From the NCBI GenBank assembly GCA_964583095.1, contig CAZOVB010000013.1, positions 1 to 64,000 on the forward strand: a stretch of DNA of 64,000 bases, given 5' to 3'. The notes under the pieces were generated by a model, which saw nothing but the letters and a program-made list of their open reading frames with translations, had not been told where the DNA came from and ran no database searches. A program made the position numbers and the translations under genes. Shown in pieces: positions 42,002 through 49,084 of this stretch (positions are counted from its first letter, which is position 1; each line of letters begins with the position of its first letter). This DNA comes from CAZOVB01 sp964583095. GTDB taxonomy: Bacteria; Planctomycetota; Phycisphaerae; SM23-33.

Positions 42002-42556
42002 ATGACGCATGTGATGAGAATAGGTCGATCCATCATGGCCCAGACGCCGGCGGTCAAGACACTGCTGGCCCTGGTGGTCTGCATGACCTTGGGCACCTTT
42101 GCCCTGGTCCTGATGCAGACCGAGCCGATTCGATCTCCTCTCATGCAGTTGGCTTCGGTGACCACCGGGCCCACCTCCCTTGCCCAACTGGTACGCCGCA
42201 CCGAAAGCGACATCCCCCAGCAGCAGTGGAAGAACATCATCGTCTATCGCGATGGCCGATCGATGGCCCGGGCGCCTCAGCGTTTCCACTTCATTGTCCG
42301 TGTCCAGGGCGACGAGCCCACCGTGGAGGCGACCGGCCTCTGGCGGGAGCAGGCATCGGCCCAGCATCCGTTGACCGATGGGGGCCCCGACTGGAACGCC
42401 GACAGCATCGGCATCTATGTCATGCCCCATTACGGCCAGGTGGGCCCCGAGCAGATTCAGATGTCCCGACAGCTCTGCAGCGAGCTTCAGAAGCTCCTGC
42501 ACATCGGGGCAGACCACGTCTACCCCTCCGAGACGGTTCCAGGCCTTAGAGACTGA
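42002..42556 (+). CDS. Membrane-anchored, catalytically degenerate amidase_2/PGRP-like protein
   Basis: 184 residues; GGAGACAGGGAATTTC precedes the ATG, preferred over an ATG 18 bp upstream. One N-terminal membrane segment (PAVKTLLALVVCMTLGTFAL) leads to an exported domain with WKNIIVYRDGRSMARAPQRF and HFIVRV, WNADSIGIYVMPHYGQ, QMSRQLCSELQKLL and DHVYPSETVPG, the block order of N-acetylmuramoyl-alanine amidases. The zinc ligands appear lost: the IVIHHS histidine is Tyr/Arg (IVYRD), and the T-x-CPG cysteine is Val (TVPG). It may bind peptidoglycan without cleaving it. Confidence 0.65.
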   Translation: MTHVMRIGRSIMAQTPAVKTLLALVVCMTLGTFALVLMQTEPIRSPLMQLASVTTGPTSLAQLVRRTESDIPQQQWKNIIVYRDGRSMARAPQRFHFIVRVQGDEPTVEATGLWREQASAQHPLTDGGPDWNADSIGIYVMPHYGQVGPEQIQMSRQLCSELQKLLHIGADHVYPSETVPGLRD

Positions 42557-42645
42557 TCACCCAGGCCTGCCTTTGGCCTTGCCTCTTGGGCCATCCATCG
42601 CATCTTCGCGCTTTCCGCGCAGAATCAGCGGAGTAACGGGTTCGT

Positions 42646-42819
42646 CTACCGGCGGTCGGCAGGACTGTCGGGTCCTTCGTCAGCCGCAGCCAGGCCGGGC
42701 CTGTCAGGGCTCAGCGAAGCTTCTTCATCGGGGCCGACGTCGATATCCAGACAGCCTCCCACCATCAGAAGGGCCAGTCCCGCAAATACGATAAGCAATC
42801 GGTAGCGCCAGGTTCTCAT
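42646..42819 (-). CDS. Small lipoprotein (57 aa)
   Basis: MRTWRYRLLIVFAGLALLMV then GGC gives a textbook lipobox with Cys23, followed by an acidic mature part of ~35 residues (DIDVGPDEEASLSPD). GAGGAAGGC lies before the ATG. It sits 81 bp downstream of the ispG stop on the same strand. Such entericidin-sized lipoproteins are easily missed; function unknown. The rest of the 42557-42899 gap shows no other gene. Confidence 0.65.
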   Translation of the reverse strand: MRTWRYRLLIVFAGLALLMVGGCLDIDVGPDEEASLSPDRPGLAAADEGPDSPADRR

Positions 42820-42899
42820 GCCTTCCTCGTTCCTATTAACAGCTCAGCCGCCCGGGGTCGAAGGGTTGCTTCCCTTCGGGTCGGCGTCAGCAGAAGTCT

Positions 42900-43985
42900 T
42901 CAATTGCCCTTCGCCTGATCCACCAGGCGACGGACCTCTCCCACCACGGCAGAGACCATTTCGGACCCCTCGATGGTGGCGACCTTCCTGCCGTGGCGAT
43001 ACAGCAGGGCCTTGCCCTTGCCCGCACAAAGGGCGATATCCGCACCCTCCGCCTCGCCGGGGCCATTGACCACGCAGCCCATGATGGCCACCGTTACAGG
43101 CGTTTTCACGCCCGCAAGCTCCTGCTGAACCTGCTCGATGACCTCCGTCAGGTCCATCTGCAACCTTCCGCAGGTGGGGCAGGCGATGAGTTCCAGCCCC
43201 TCCCGGTCCAACAGCCGCAGGCTCTGGAGCAGTTCCCGCCCGGCCTGGACTTCCGCCACCGGGTCGCCCGCATAGGAGATCCGCAGCGTATCGCCGATGC
43301 CCTCGGACAGCAGGGCCCCCAGGGCTGCCGCCGAGCGGATCGCCCCCGTCCTGGCCGTCCCGGCATGGGTGACCCCCAGGTGAAGCGGGTAGGGCCATCG
43401 CTGTCGCATCAGGCGATTGACCGCCACGGTGGTGTAGGCGTCGTGACTCTTGGCAGAGAGGACCAGGTTTGTAAAGTCTTCCTGTTCAAAGACGTTTAGA
43501 TATTCTTCCAACTTGTTGGCCATCAGGTGATCCAGGCTTTCCCGGCTGGGTTGCTCCCGATCGGGTATGGAACCTTCATTGACGCCCACGCGGATGGCAC
43601 AGCCTGCCTCCGCGGCGGCGTGGATCACCCGGCGCACCTGGTCGCGGTCGCGAATGTTGCCCGGATTCAGGCGGATTTTCGCGCAGCCGGCCTGGATCGC
43701 CTCCAGGGCGCGGTCGAAGTGGAAGTGCACGTCGGCCACAATCGGCACGGGCGCCTCGGCCACGATCCGCCCCAGCGCCTGGGTATCTGCCCGGGTCGGC
43801 ACGGCCACCCGCACGAGCTGCGCACCGGCCTGGACCAATTGTCCGATCTGGGCCAGTGTCGCCTCGGCATCGGACGTCGGCGTGTTGGTCATGCTCTGGA
43901 CCACGATCGGCTCTTGGCCGCCCAGGACCAGGCTGCCCACGCGCACCTTCCGGCTGGGTTGTCTCTGAATCTTCGGGTACTCCAT
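42900..43985 (-). CDS. ispG: 4-hydroxy-3-methylbut-2-enyl diphosphate synthase (flavodoxin/ferredoxin)
   Basis: 361-residue Fe-S enzyme of the MEP isoprenoid pathway. Motifs: VVQSMTNTPTSDAEATLAQI, IVADVHFHFDRALEAIQ, KIRLNPGNIRD, the GVNEGS block, SAKSHDAYTTVAVNR, LHLGVTHAG, GDTLRISYAGDP and the cluster ligands CPTCGR and MGCVVNGPGE with a later Glu. MEYPKIQRQPSRKVRVGSLV is the chosen start. The length is that of the two-domain bacterial form without the plant insert. It is divergent from the tRNA gene. Confidence 0.95.
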   Translation of the reverse strand: MEYPKIQRQPSRKVRVGSLVLGGQEPIVVQSMTNTPTSDAEATLAQIGQLVQAGAQLVRVAVPTRADTQALGRIVAEAPVPIVADVHFHFDRALEAIQAGCAKIRLNPGNIRDRDQVRRVIHAAAEAGCAIRVGVNEGSIPDREQPSRESLDHLMANKLEEYLNVFEQEDFTNLVLSAKSHDAYTTVAVNRLMRQRWPYPLHLGVTHAGTARTGAIRSAAALGALLSEGIGDTLRISYAGDPVAEVQAGRELLQSLRLLDREGLELIACPTCGRLQMDLTEVIEQVQQELAGVKTPVTVAIMGCVVNGPGEAEGADIALCAGKGKALLYRHGRKVATIEGSEMVSAVVGEVRRLVDQAKGN

Positions 43986-44071
43986 GGCCGAACATTCTAC
44001 CCGCTTGTTCCCCCGGGGCAAATGCGAAGGTTGACACAGCCTCCCCCGCCCGACAAAATACACTCAGCCAA

Positions 44072-44144
44072 GCGCCCGTAGCTCAGTGGATAGAGCGCCT
44101 GCCTCCGGAGCAGGAAGTCAGAGGTTCGAATCCTCTCGGGCGTA
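44072..44144 (+). tRNA. tRNA-Arg (anticodon CCG)
   Basis: A complete cloverleaf: acceptor GCGCCCG with CGGGCGT (one G-T pair), D arm GCTCAGTGGATAGAGC, anticodon arm CCTGC-CTCCGGA-GCAGG with anticodon CCG, T arm AGAGG-TTCGAAT-CCTCT, discriminator A. CCA is not encoded. The 3' part from GAATCCTCT onward is copied twice downstream. Confidence 0.95.
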
Positions 44145-44350
44145 GTCCGAGCGATTCGAAGCTCTGGGAGCTGCGAGCCTCGCGAGCAGATCCGTCAGAG
44201 GGCTCGACGCTGGAAGCGCCGCGCAGCGAATCCTCTCGGGCGTAGTCCGAGCGATTCGAAGCTCTGGGAGCTGCGAGCTTCGCGAGCAGATCCGTCAGAG
44301 GGCTCGACGCCCCCCCTGGGGCGCCGCGCAGCGAATCCTCTCGGGCGTAG
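44128..44350 (+). repeat. Tandem ~100-bp repeats containing the tRNA-Arg 3' end
   Basis: GAATCCTCTCGGGCGTAG occurs at 44128 (inside the tRNA), 44228 and 44333. The units between them share GTCCGAGCGATTCGAAGCTC, TGGGAGCTGCGAGC, CGCGAGCAGATCCGTCAGAG and GCGCCGCGCAGC. Unit 1 is exactly 100 bp; unit 2 is 105 bp owing to a CCCCCCCTGGGG insertion. The layout is that of att-like duplications or a tRNA-associated repeat expansion. Confidence 0.9.
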
Positions 44351-44588
44351 TGACGTAAAATTTGCCGAAGCCACTGCTTGTGCCGCCTGCATCCCAAGAG
44401 GCATCGCGGAGCATTCTTCAGGAATTACGGAAGAAGGAGAGAAGCTGCGGTCTTGACCCTCAGCGGAAACGCTCTGGATTCTGCCAAATAGTACCGACCC
44501 CTTCTTCTATTATTATTTACTGAGTCGAGTGGAGGATTTCGGCAGGACTGCCGATATGCTCAAATGTTCCTTCCGGCCGGAGCTTTGA

Positions 44589-45068
44589 ATGGGTCAGCAA
44601 AATAACAAGAAAGCTCGACAGCATATCCGTGAAGAGGAAGATGGATCCCGCCAGTTTGTCTTCCACCCGGAGGAGGACGAACTCTTTACACGGACCGGGA
44701 AACAGGTAATTGCGGGGGGCCGACTGACCATCAGCATCGAGGTCTGGTTTGCCGAACTGAGAACCATGTTCGATCATGTAGTTCGCTGGATCCAGACCGA
44801 GGGTCTTGCCTCGAAGATCGCCGCGGTCGATGCGGTTCCCAGGGGAGCCAAAGTCAGCCTGTTCTTCGTCGTGCAAGGTGAATCCTACGATTTTGACCTT
44901 TCTGACAGGTTGGCAGAGCTGAATCGGACGCTTGTGACCTGCTTCAACATCGGTATGATCGAGCTTCACCAGTTGCCTGGTTCAGAAGTCAGCCGTTTCC
45001 TTGATCCTGAGAAGACAAGGCGGATTTACGGGGATGCCGGAAAAGCACATCAACCAATGGAAGCATAA
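44589..45068 (+). CDS. Unrecognised protein paired with a HEPN gene
   Basis: 159 residues, soluble. It begins with a charged stretch (MGQQNNKKARQHIREEEDGS) and then a mixed alpha/beta core with LASKIAAVDAVPRGAKVSLF, FDLSDRLAELNRTLVTCFNI and MIELHQLPGSE. I do not recognise the family. It overlaps the HEPN gene by 35 bp, which implies coupled translation and equal dosage, as in many toxin-antitoxin pairs. Base composition is lower in GC than the surrounding housekeeping genes. The leader from 44351 contains an AT-rich block (TCTATTATTATTTACTG) and no other gene. Confidence 0.6.
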   Translation: MGQQNNKKARQHIREEEDGSRQFVFHPEEDELFTRTGKQVIAGGRLTISIEVWFAELRTMFDHVVRWIQTEGLASKIAAVDAVPRGAKVSLFFVVQGESYDFDLSDRLAELNRTLVTCFNIGMIELHQLPGSEVSRFLDPEKTRRIYGDAGKAHQPMEA

Positions 45069-45444
45069 TCGGTCTTTCTTAGAGACGATTCGTCCGCAGT
45101 TTCCCGACTGGGCTGTAACCGTAACGTTCTACACGGCCCTTCATGCTGTGGATGCGCTCCTGAGACACGACAAAACGGGTCGTATCACGTCGCATTCTCA
45201 CCGCAACGAAACCCTCATAAGGACGAATCGGTACGCCCGAATCTGGCAATTGTTCCAACCGTTGCACGATCTCTCCAGGACGATCCGATATATGGCCCAA
45301 CCGGAAAAATGGGTCTCCTGGGATGTGATCGAATCTGAGATCTTCAGGCGGTACCTTTACCCGCTGGAGAAGTCTGTGTTGAAGCTCACCGGAATTCAGG
45401 AGGAACTGCCCGAGATCAGTCTCCTGCGGAAAATGGACAGTTGA
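45034..45444 (+). CDS. HEPN-domain-like protein
   Basis: 136 residues from MPEKHINQWKHNRSFLETI; the start overlaps the preceding gene. The helical pattern WAVTVTFYTALHAVDALLRH, SHSHRNETLIRT and LHDLSRTIRYM fits the four-helix HEPN fold (FYxALHxxxA, HSHRN, SRxxRY). HEPN proteins are often RNases or structural partners of nucleotidyltransferases in defence and toxin systems. Here a canonical Rx4-6H active site is not clear: the candidate pairs are R in GRITSHSHR and R in SRTIRY. The partner is unknown rather than a nucleotidyltransferase. Confidence 0.65.
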   Translation: MPEKHINQWKHNRSFLETIRPQFPDWAVTVTFYTALHAVDALLRHDKTGRITSHSHRNETLIRTNRYARIWQLFQPLHDLSRTIRYMAQPEKWVSWDVIESEIFRRYLYPLEKSVLKLTGIQEELPEISLLRKMDS

Positions 45445-45521
45445 GTCCGGGGGCATTCAGGGCCGTCGCTTCTGGGCGATGCGGTTCTTAAGATCCCTCG
45501 TGAGCAAAAGGACGAGATGAG

Positions 45522-45926
45522 ATGAAGACGCTTCGGTGTCCGTACTGCGAGAACGAACAGGACCAGACGGGGCAAAGCGTTGGGATGCACCAATGTGAGC
45601 ACTGCGGGAATGCGTTCGTCTATGGGGACCAAGCGGATTCCGTCCTGGGCAAGTACCCCCGCTGCCCCGGAGCCATACTGGTCCTGTTTCTGCTGAGCCT
45701 GGTCGTGTCGGTTTCGGTGGCTGTTTTGCTGTTTAAGGTAATGATGGCTGGTCTGCTTGCGGCACAGGGGGAAGCCTTGCTCCTGATTTTCTGCCTGGCG
45801 CTGGCAGCCATATGCACTCACCTCGTGCGGATTCAACAGCGAACGTGGGTCATGCAGGTCAATCAGATGGAGTTGATGCGGCGGATTTCCAAGGCGCTCG
45901 ACGATGCGTCCTCCGACTCCTCCTGA
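45522..45926 (+). CDS. Zinc-ribbon membrane protein
   Basis: 134 residues. The N-terminus has two CxxC pairs (LRCPYCENEQ and QCEHCGNAFVY) forming a zinc ribbon, followed by two hydrophobic helices (GAILVLFLLSLVVSVSVAVL and LLAAQGEALLLIFCLALAAI) and a short cytoplasmic tail of helical, charged residues. Small zinc-ribbon-plus-TM proteins of this sort are common and uncharacterised. It follows the HEPN gene by 77 bp. A start ATG at 45522 has weak GACGAGATGAG-type ribosome binding. Confidence 0.6.
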   Translation: MKTLRCPYCENEQDQTGQSVGMHQCEHCGNAFVYGDQADSVLGKYPRCPGAILVLFLLSLVVSVSVAVLLFKVMMAGLLAAQGEALLLIFCLALAAICTHLVRIQQRTWVMQVNQMELMRRISKALDDASSDSS

Positions 45927-46245
45927 AGCCCTCAGGGCCAGGACACGGTTGGCTTCTGAGGATGGGTGGAAATCCCTGTGAGCGGGTCGGAATTCTTCGA
46001 AATAAATCAAGGGGACTTTGGATCGGCTCGATAGATAGCTCTGGAGGAAAATCAGAGTCGCTATCGCAGCGGAAGTGAGGGAAACACACACCGCGGGCAA
46101 TCCGGCAACGGCCTTGGAGGAGGTTTCGTTACACCCGGCAAGCCCGGCCTCTCTTCCTATGCAAAGGCGACGATTTCCACTTTGACATCAACGCGGGCCG
46201 CGTGGGCCTGCGAATTTCGACGTACTGTCCTTGGAGGGAGAGTAA
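45927..46245. other. 319-bp leader region before flagellin 1
   Basis: No gene is supported. TTGGAGGGAGAG lies 3-14 bp before the flagellin ATG and is its RBS. I searched for a sigma-28 promoter of the TAAA-N15-GCCGATAA type and found only TAAATCAA at 46003 with wrong spacing to a GCTCGATA at 46026. Inverted words such as CCCGGCAAGCCCGGCC suggest an mRNA leader with structure. Confidence 0.4.
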
Positions 46246-47421
46246 ATGTTAGCCATTCGTAACAACCTGATGGCCGAGCAGGCTTCGCGCCAGCTCAATG
46301 TGAACTACGGCAACCTGTCCAAGTCGGTCGCACGACTGTCTTCGGGCAAGCGGATCGTCAACGCCGGCGACGACGCGGCGGGCATGGCCGTGCAGGAGCT
46401 GATCCGGGCCGACGTAGCCGTGCTGCGTCAGGGCAGCAGAAACGCCCAGGACGGCATCAGCATGCTTCAGACGGCTGAGGGCGCGCTGAGCGTCGTGGAC
46501 GATATCCTCGTCCGCATGAAAGAGCTTTCCGAGCAGGCCGCCACCGAGTCGTATTCGAGCGAGCAGCGGGCGATCATGGACGAGGAGTTCCAGCAGCTTA
46601 TCAGCGAGATCGACCGTATCGCCAACAACACCACGTTCAACAGCCAGAACATGCTCGACAGCGAGACCGAGACCCTGAGCATCCACATGGCTTCGACCGA
46701 AATGCTGGACATCGGCACCGAAGACATGACGGCTGCGGGCCTGGGCCTTGGCGGCACCAAGAGCACGGCTGTGATGAGCACCGGCGTGCAGGTCAGCCAC
46801 ATCACCGACACGCTGACGGTTTCTTCGACGGATATCACGCTGAGCTTCGGCACAGCGGATTGCCAGACGAGCTTCACCGTTCACCTCAGCAGCGGCGACA
46901 ACACACTCCAGGCGATTGTGAACAAATTCAATGACGCTTCCCGTGCCGTTGATGGCGAAGAGTACGACGTTGCCTCGATCTACTACAACGATGACGACAA
47001 GACCTACGGCATCAAGCTTCAGGCCATGTGGGGTTCTTCGTCCAACTCGATTACCGTCACCGGCGGGGCCGACGACGTTGCCGCCGCCAACTGGGTCACC
47101 ACTTCCGGCACCGGTACGAAGCTGAGCATCGAGGACGCCACCCAGGCGATGGGCGCGCTGAACACCATCGGCGAAGCCATCGAGACCAAGGATTCCTACC
47201 GAGCCAAGATGGGCTACCTGATGAACCGGCTGGAATCGGCTGTCAGCGTCATCGACATCCAGGCCGAGAACCTCCTGGCCGCCGAGAGCCGCATTGCGGA
47301 TGTCGACGTTGCCAAGGAGATGGCCGCCATGACCCGCAACCAGGTCCTGGCACAGGCGGGCATGAGTATGCTCAGCCAGGCCAACTCGATGCCGCAGATG
47401 GCCCTGAGTCTTCTTCGGTAA
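46246..47421 (+). CDS. fliC: Flagellin 1
   Basis: 391 residues of the flagellar filament subunit, exported by the flagellar type III system (no signal peptide). The N-terminal D0/D1 region is LAIRNNLMAEQASRQLNVNY, RLSSGKRIVNAGDDAAGMAV, NAQDGISMLQTAEGALSVVD and EEFQQLISEIDRIANNTTFN. The C-terminal region is MNRLESAVSVIDIQAENLLA, ESRIADVDVAKEMAAMTRNQ and MLSQANSMPQMALSLL. The variable central part is shorter than in E. coli and contains one ITVTGGADDVAAANWVTTSG block. It is ~75-80% identical to flagellin 2 in my reading. Its own terminator follows. Confidence 0.97.
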   Translation: MLAIRNNLMAEQASRQLNVNYGNLSKSVARLSSGKRIVNAGDDAAGMAVQELIRADVAVLRQGSRNAQDGISMLQTAEGALSVVDDILVRMKELSEQAATESYSSEQRAIMDEEFQQLISEIDRIANNTTFNSQNMLDSETETLSIHMASTEMLDIGTEDMTAAGLGLGGTKSTAVMSTGVQVSHITDTLTVSSTDITLSFGTADCQTSFTVHLSSGDNTLQAIVNKFNDASRAVDGEEYDVASIYYNDDDKTYGIKLQAMWGSSSNSITVTGGADDVAAANWVTTSGTGTKLSIEDATQAMGALNTIGEAIETKDSYRAKMGYLMNRLESAVSVIDIQAENLLAAESRIADVDVAKEMAAMTRNQVLAQAGMSMLSQANSMPQMALSLLR

Positions 47422-47460
47422 GTTGTCTGGAATGTAATCCGTAATCTGTGCAAATGTGAC

Positions 47461-47503
47461 GCAGAGGCAGGGCCGCGAGTCGGTTCTGCCTCTGCTTTAC
47501 TTT
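47461..47503 (+). terminator. Rho-independent terminator after flagellin 1
   Basis: GCAGAGGCAG (47461-47470) pairs with CTGCCTCTGC (47486-47495), followed by TTTACTTT. Flagellin 1 is therefore transcribed apart from flagellin 2. Confidence 0.85.
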
Positions 47504-47641
47504 GCGCGGGGTACCGTAAGCCCTGGGCAGCAGGTTGAAGAAAAGTTTCAACTGCTTATAAGTCCTCGTCTTGCAGGTGCGTCTATGCCGGTTGGATCGA
47601 TCAGGCAAGCGGCGCAATCTGAGGAGAATGGGAAAAAATCG

Positions 47642-47668
47642 TAAAGCTTTCCCCAAGCGTCCCGACAA
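47642..47668 (+). promoter_or_regulatory. Sigma-28 (FliA)-type promoter of flagellin 2
   Basis: TAAAGCTT, 11-bp spacer TCCCCAAGCGT, CCCGACAA. Against the enterobacterial consensus TAAAGTTT-N11-GCCGATAA this matches 7 of 8 and 6 of 8 positions with exact spacing. It lies 157 bp before the ATG, leaving a long leader. FliA at 13058 is the obvious polymerase partner. Confidence 0.7.
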
Positions 47669-47825
47669 TGCCACTTGACGAGAGGATTCGAGGCAGCTTG
47701 GTGCGGTTGCCCGGGCACGGTAGAAGGATGGGTCGGAGGCTGGCTGAGAATCTCCCTTGCAATAACAAGCGCGCAGGCCACGTGAGCCTGCGATTCATGT
47801 AGCGCATTATAGGGAGAATTGGCAG

Positions 47826-49004
47826 ATGCTGGCAATCAAGAACAATCTTATGGCCGAAACGGCCGCACGTCAGTTGAACATCAACTACGACCACCTGGGC
47901 AAGAGTGTCGCCCGGTTGTCGTCGGGCAAGCGGATCGTAACTGCGAAGGACGATGCCGCGGGTATGGCGGTTCAGGAACTCATCCGGGCCGACGTTCGCG
48001 TCTTGCGTCAGGGCAGCCGGAATGCCCAGGACGCCATCAGCATGCTTCAGACTTCAGAAGGCGCCCTGAGCGTCGTGGACGATATCCTCGTTCGCATGAA
48101 GGAACTGGCCGAGCAGGCTGCCACCGAGTCCTATTCGAACGAACAGCGAACGATCATGGACGAGGAATTCCAGCAGCTCATCAGCGAGATCGACCGAATC
48201 TCCAACAACACCTCGTTCAACAGCCTCAAGCTGCTCGACAGCGAAACCGAGACCTTCAACATTCACCTGGCCTCGACGGAATTGCTGGGCATCAACACCA
48301 AGGACATGACCTCAGCCGGCCTGGGACTCGGTGGCCAGAAGAGCTTCGCGGTGCTCAGCTCGGCCGTTCAGGTAAGCCACATCACCGACACGCTGAGCGT
48401 GGCTTCCACGGACATCTCGCTGAGCTTCGGCACGGCAGACTGCCAGACGAGCTTCACCGTGCACCTGAGCAGCGGCGACAACACGCTCCAGGGGATCGTG
48501 GACAAGTTCAACTCGGCCTCTCGCGGTGTGACCGGCGAAGAGTATGACGTCGCTTCGATCTACTACAACGAAGAGGACAAGACCTACGGCATCAAGCTCA
48601 CGGCCATGTGGGGTGCTTCGGCCAATTCCATCACCGTCAGCGGCGGAGCAAACGATGTGGCTGCAGCCAACTGGGTCACGACTTCCGGTACCGGCACGCA
48701 GTTGAGTATTGCCGACCCGACCGAAGCGATGGGGGCGCTGAACACTATCGGCGATGCCATTGAGACCAAGGATTCTTTCCGGGCCCGGCTGGGTTACCTG
48801 ATGAACCGACTGGAATCGGCTGTCAGCGTGATCGACATCCAGGCCGAGAATCTCCTGGCCGCCGAGAGTCGCATTGCCGACGTGGATGTGGCCACCGAGA
48901 TGGCAGCCTTGACGCGGCACCAGGTGCTGGCACAGGCGGGCATGAGCATGCTCAGCCAGGCCAACTCGCTGCCGCAGATGGCCCTGAGTCTGCTCAACGG
49001 ATAA
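47826..49004 (+). CDS. fliC: Flagellin 2
   Basis: 392 residues. N-terminus LAIKNNLMAETAARQLNINY, then RLSSGKRIVTAKDDAAGMAV and MLQTSEGALSVVDDILVRMK; C-terminus MNRLESAVSVIDIQAENLLA, ESRIADVDVATEMAALTRHQ and ANSLPQMALSLLNG. It is a full-length paralogue of flagellin 1 with the same central domain. RBS AGGGAGAATTGGCAG precedes the ATG. Separate control (sigma-28 promoter here, none recognised before flagellin 1) suggests different expression of the two filament subunits. Confidence 0.97.
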   Translation: MLAIKNNLMAETAARQLNINYDHLGKSVARLSSGKRIVTAKDDAAGMAVQELIRADVRVLRQGSRNAQDAISMLQTSEGALSVVDDILVRMKELAEQAATESYSNEQRTIMDEEFQQLISEIDRISNNTSFNSLKLLDSETETFNIHLASTELLGINTKDMTSAGLGLGGQKSFAVLSSAVQVSHITDTLSVASTDISLSFGTADCQTSFTVHLSSGDNTLQGIVDKFNSASRGVTGEEYDVASIYYNEEDKTYGIKLTAMWGASANSITVSGGANDVAAANWVTTSGTGTQLSIADPTEAMGALNTIGDAIETKDSFRARLGYLMNRLESAVSVIDIQAENLLAAESRIADVDVATEMAALTRHQVLAQAGMSMLSQANSLPQMALSLLNG

Positions 49005-49040
49005 CGATCCGTTTCAGATTCCAGAACGCATTGAAGATAA

Positions 49041-49071
49041 CGAAGGCGTCGCCCCTCCGGCGGCGCCTTCG
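49041..49071. terminator. Hairpin between flagellin 2 and the convergent regulator
   Basis: CGAAGGCGTCGCC pairs with GGCGGCGCCTTCG around CCTCC; T-rich sequence follows only weakly. It probably serves both convergent genes. Confidence 0.6.
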
Positions 49072-49084
49072 TCATGCGCGCCGG

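Noticed and set aside
44083..44404. Minus-strand peptides such as RPRGFEPLTSCSGGRRSIH
   Set aside because: These are translations of the tRNA-Arg gene and its downstream repeats, a well-known false gene type.
46003..46033. TAAATCAA ... GCTCGATA before flagellin 1 as a sigma-28 promoter
   Set aside because: The spacer between TAAA and GCTCGATA is 19 bp rather than 15, and the -10 is weak.
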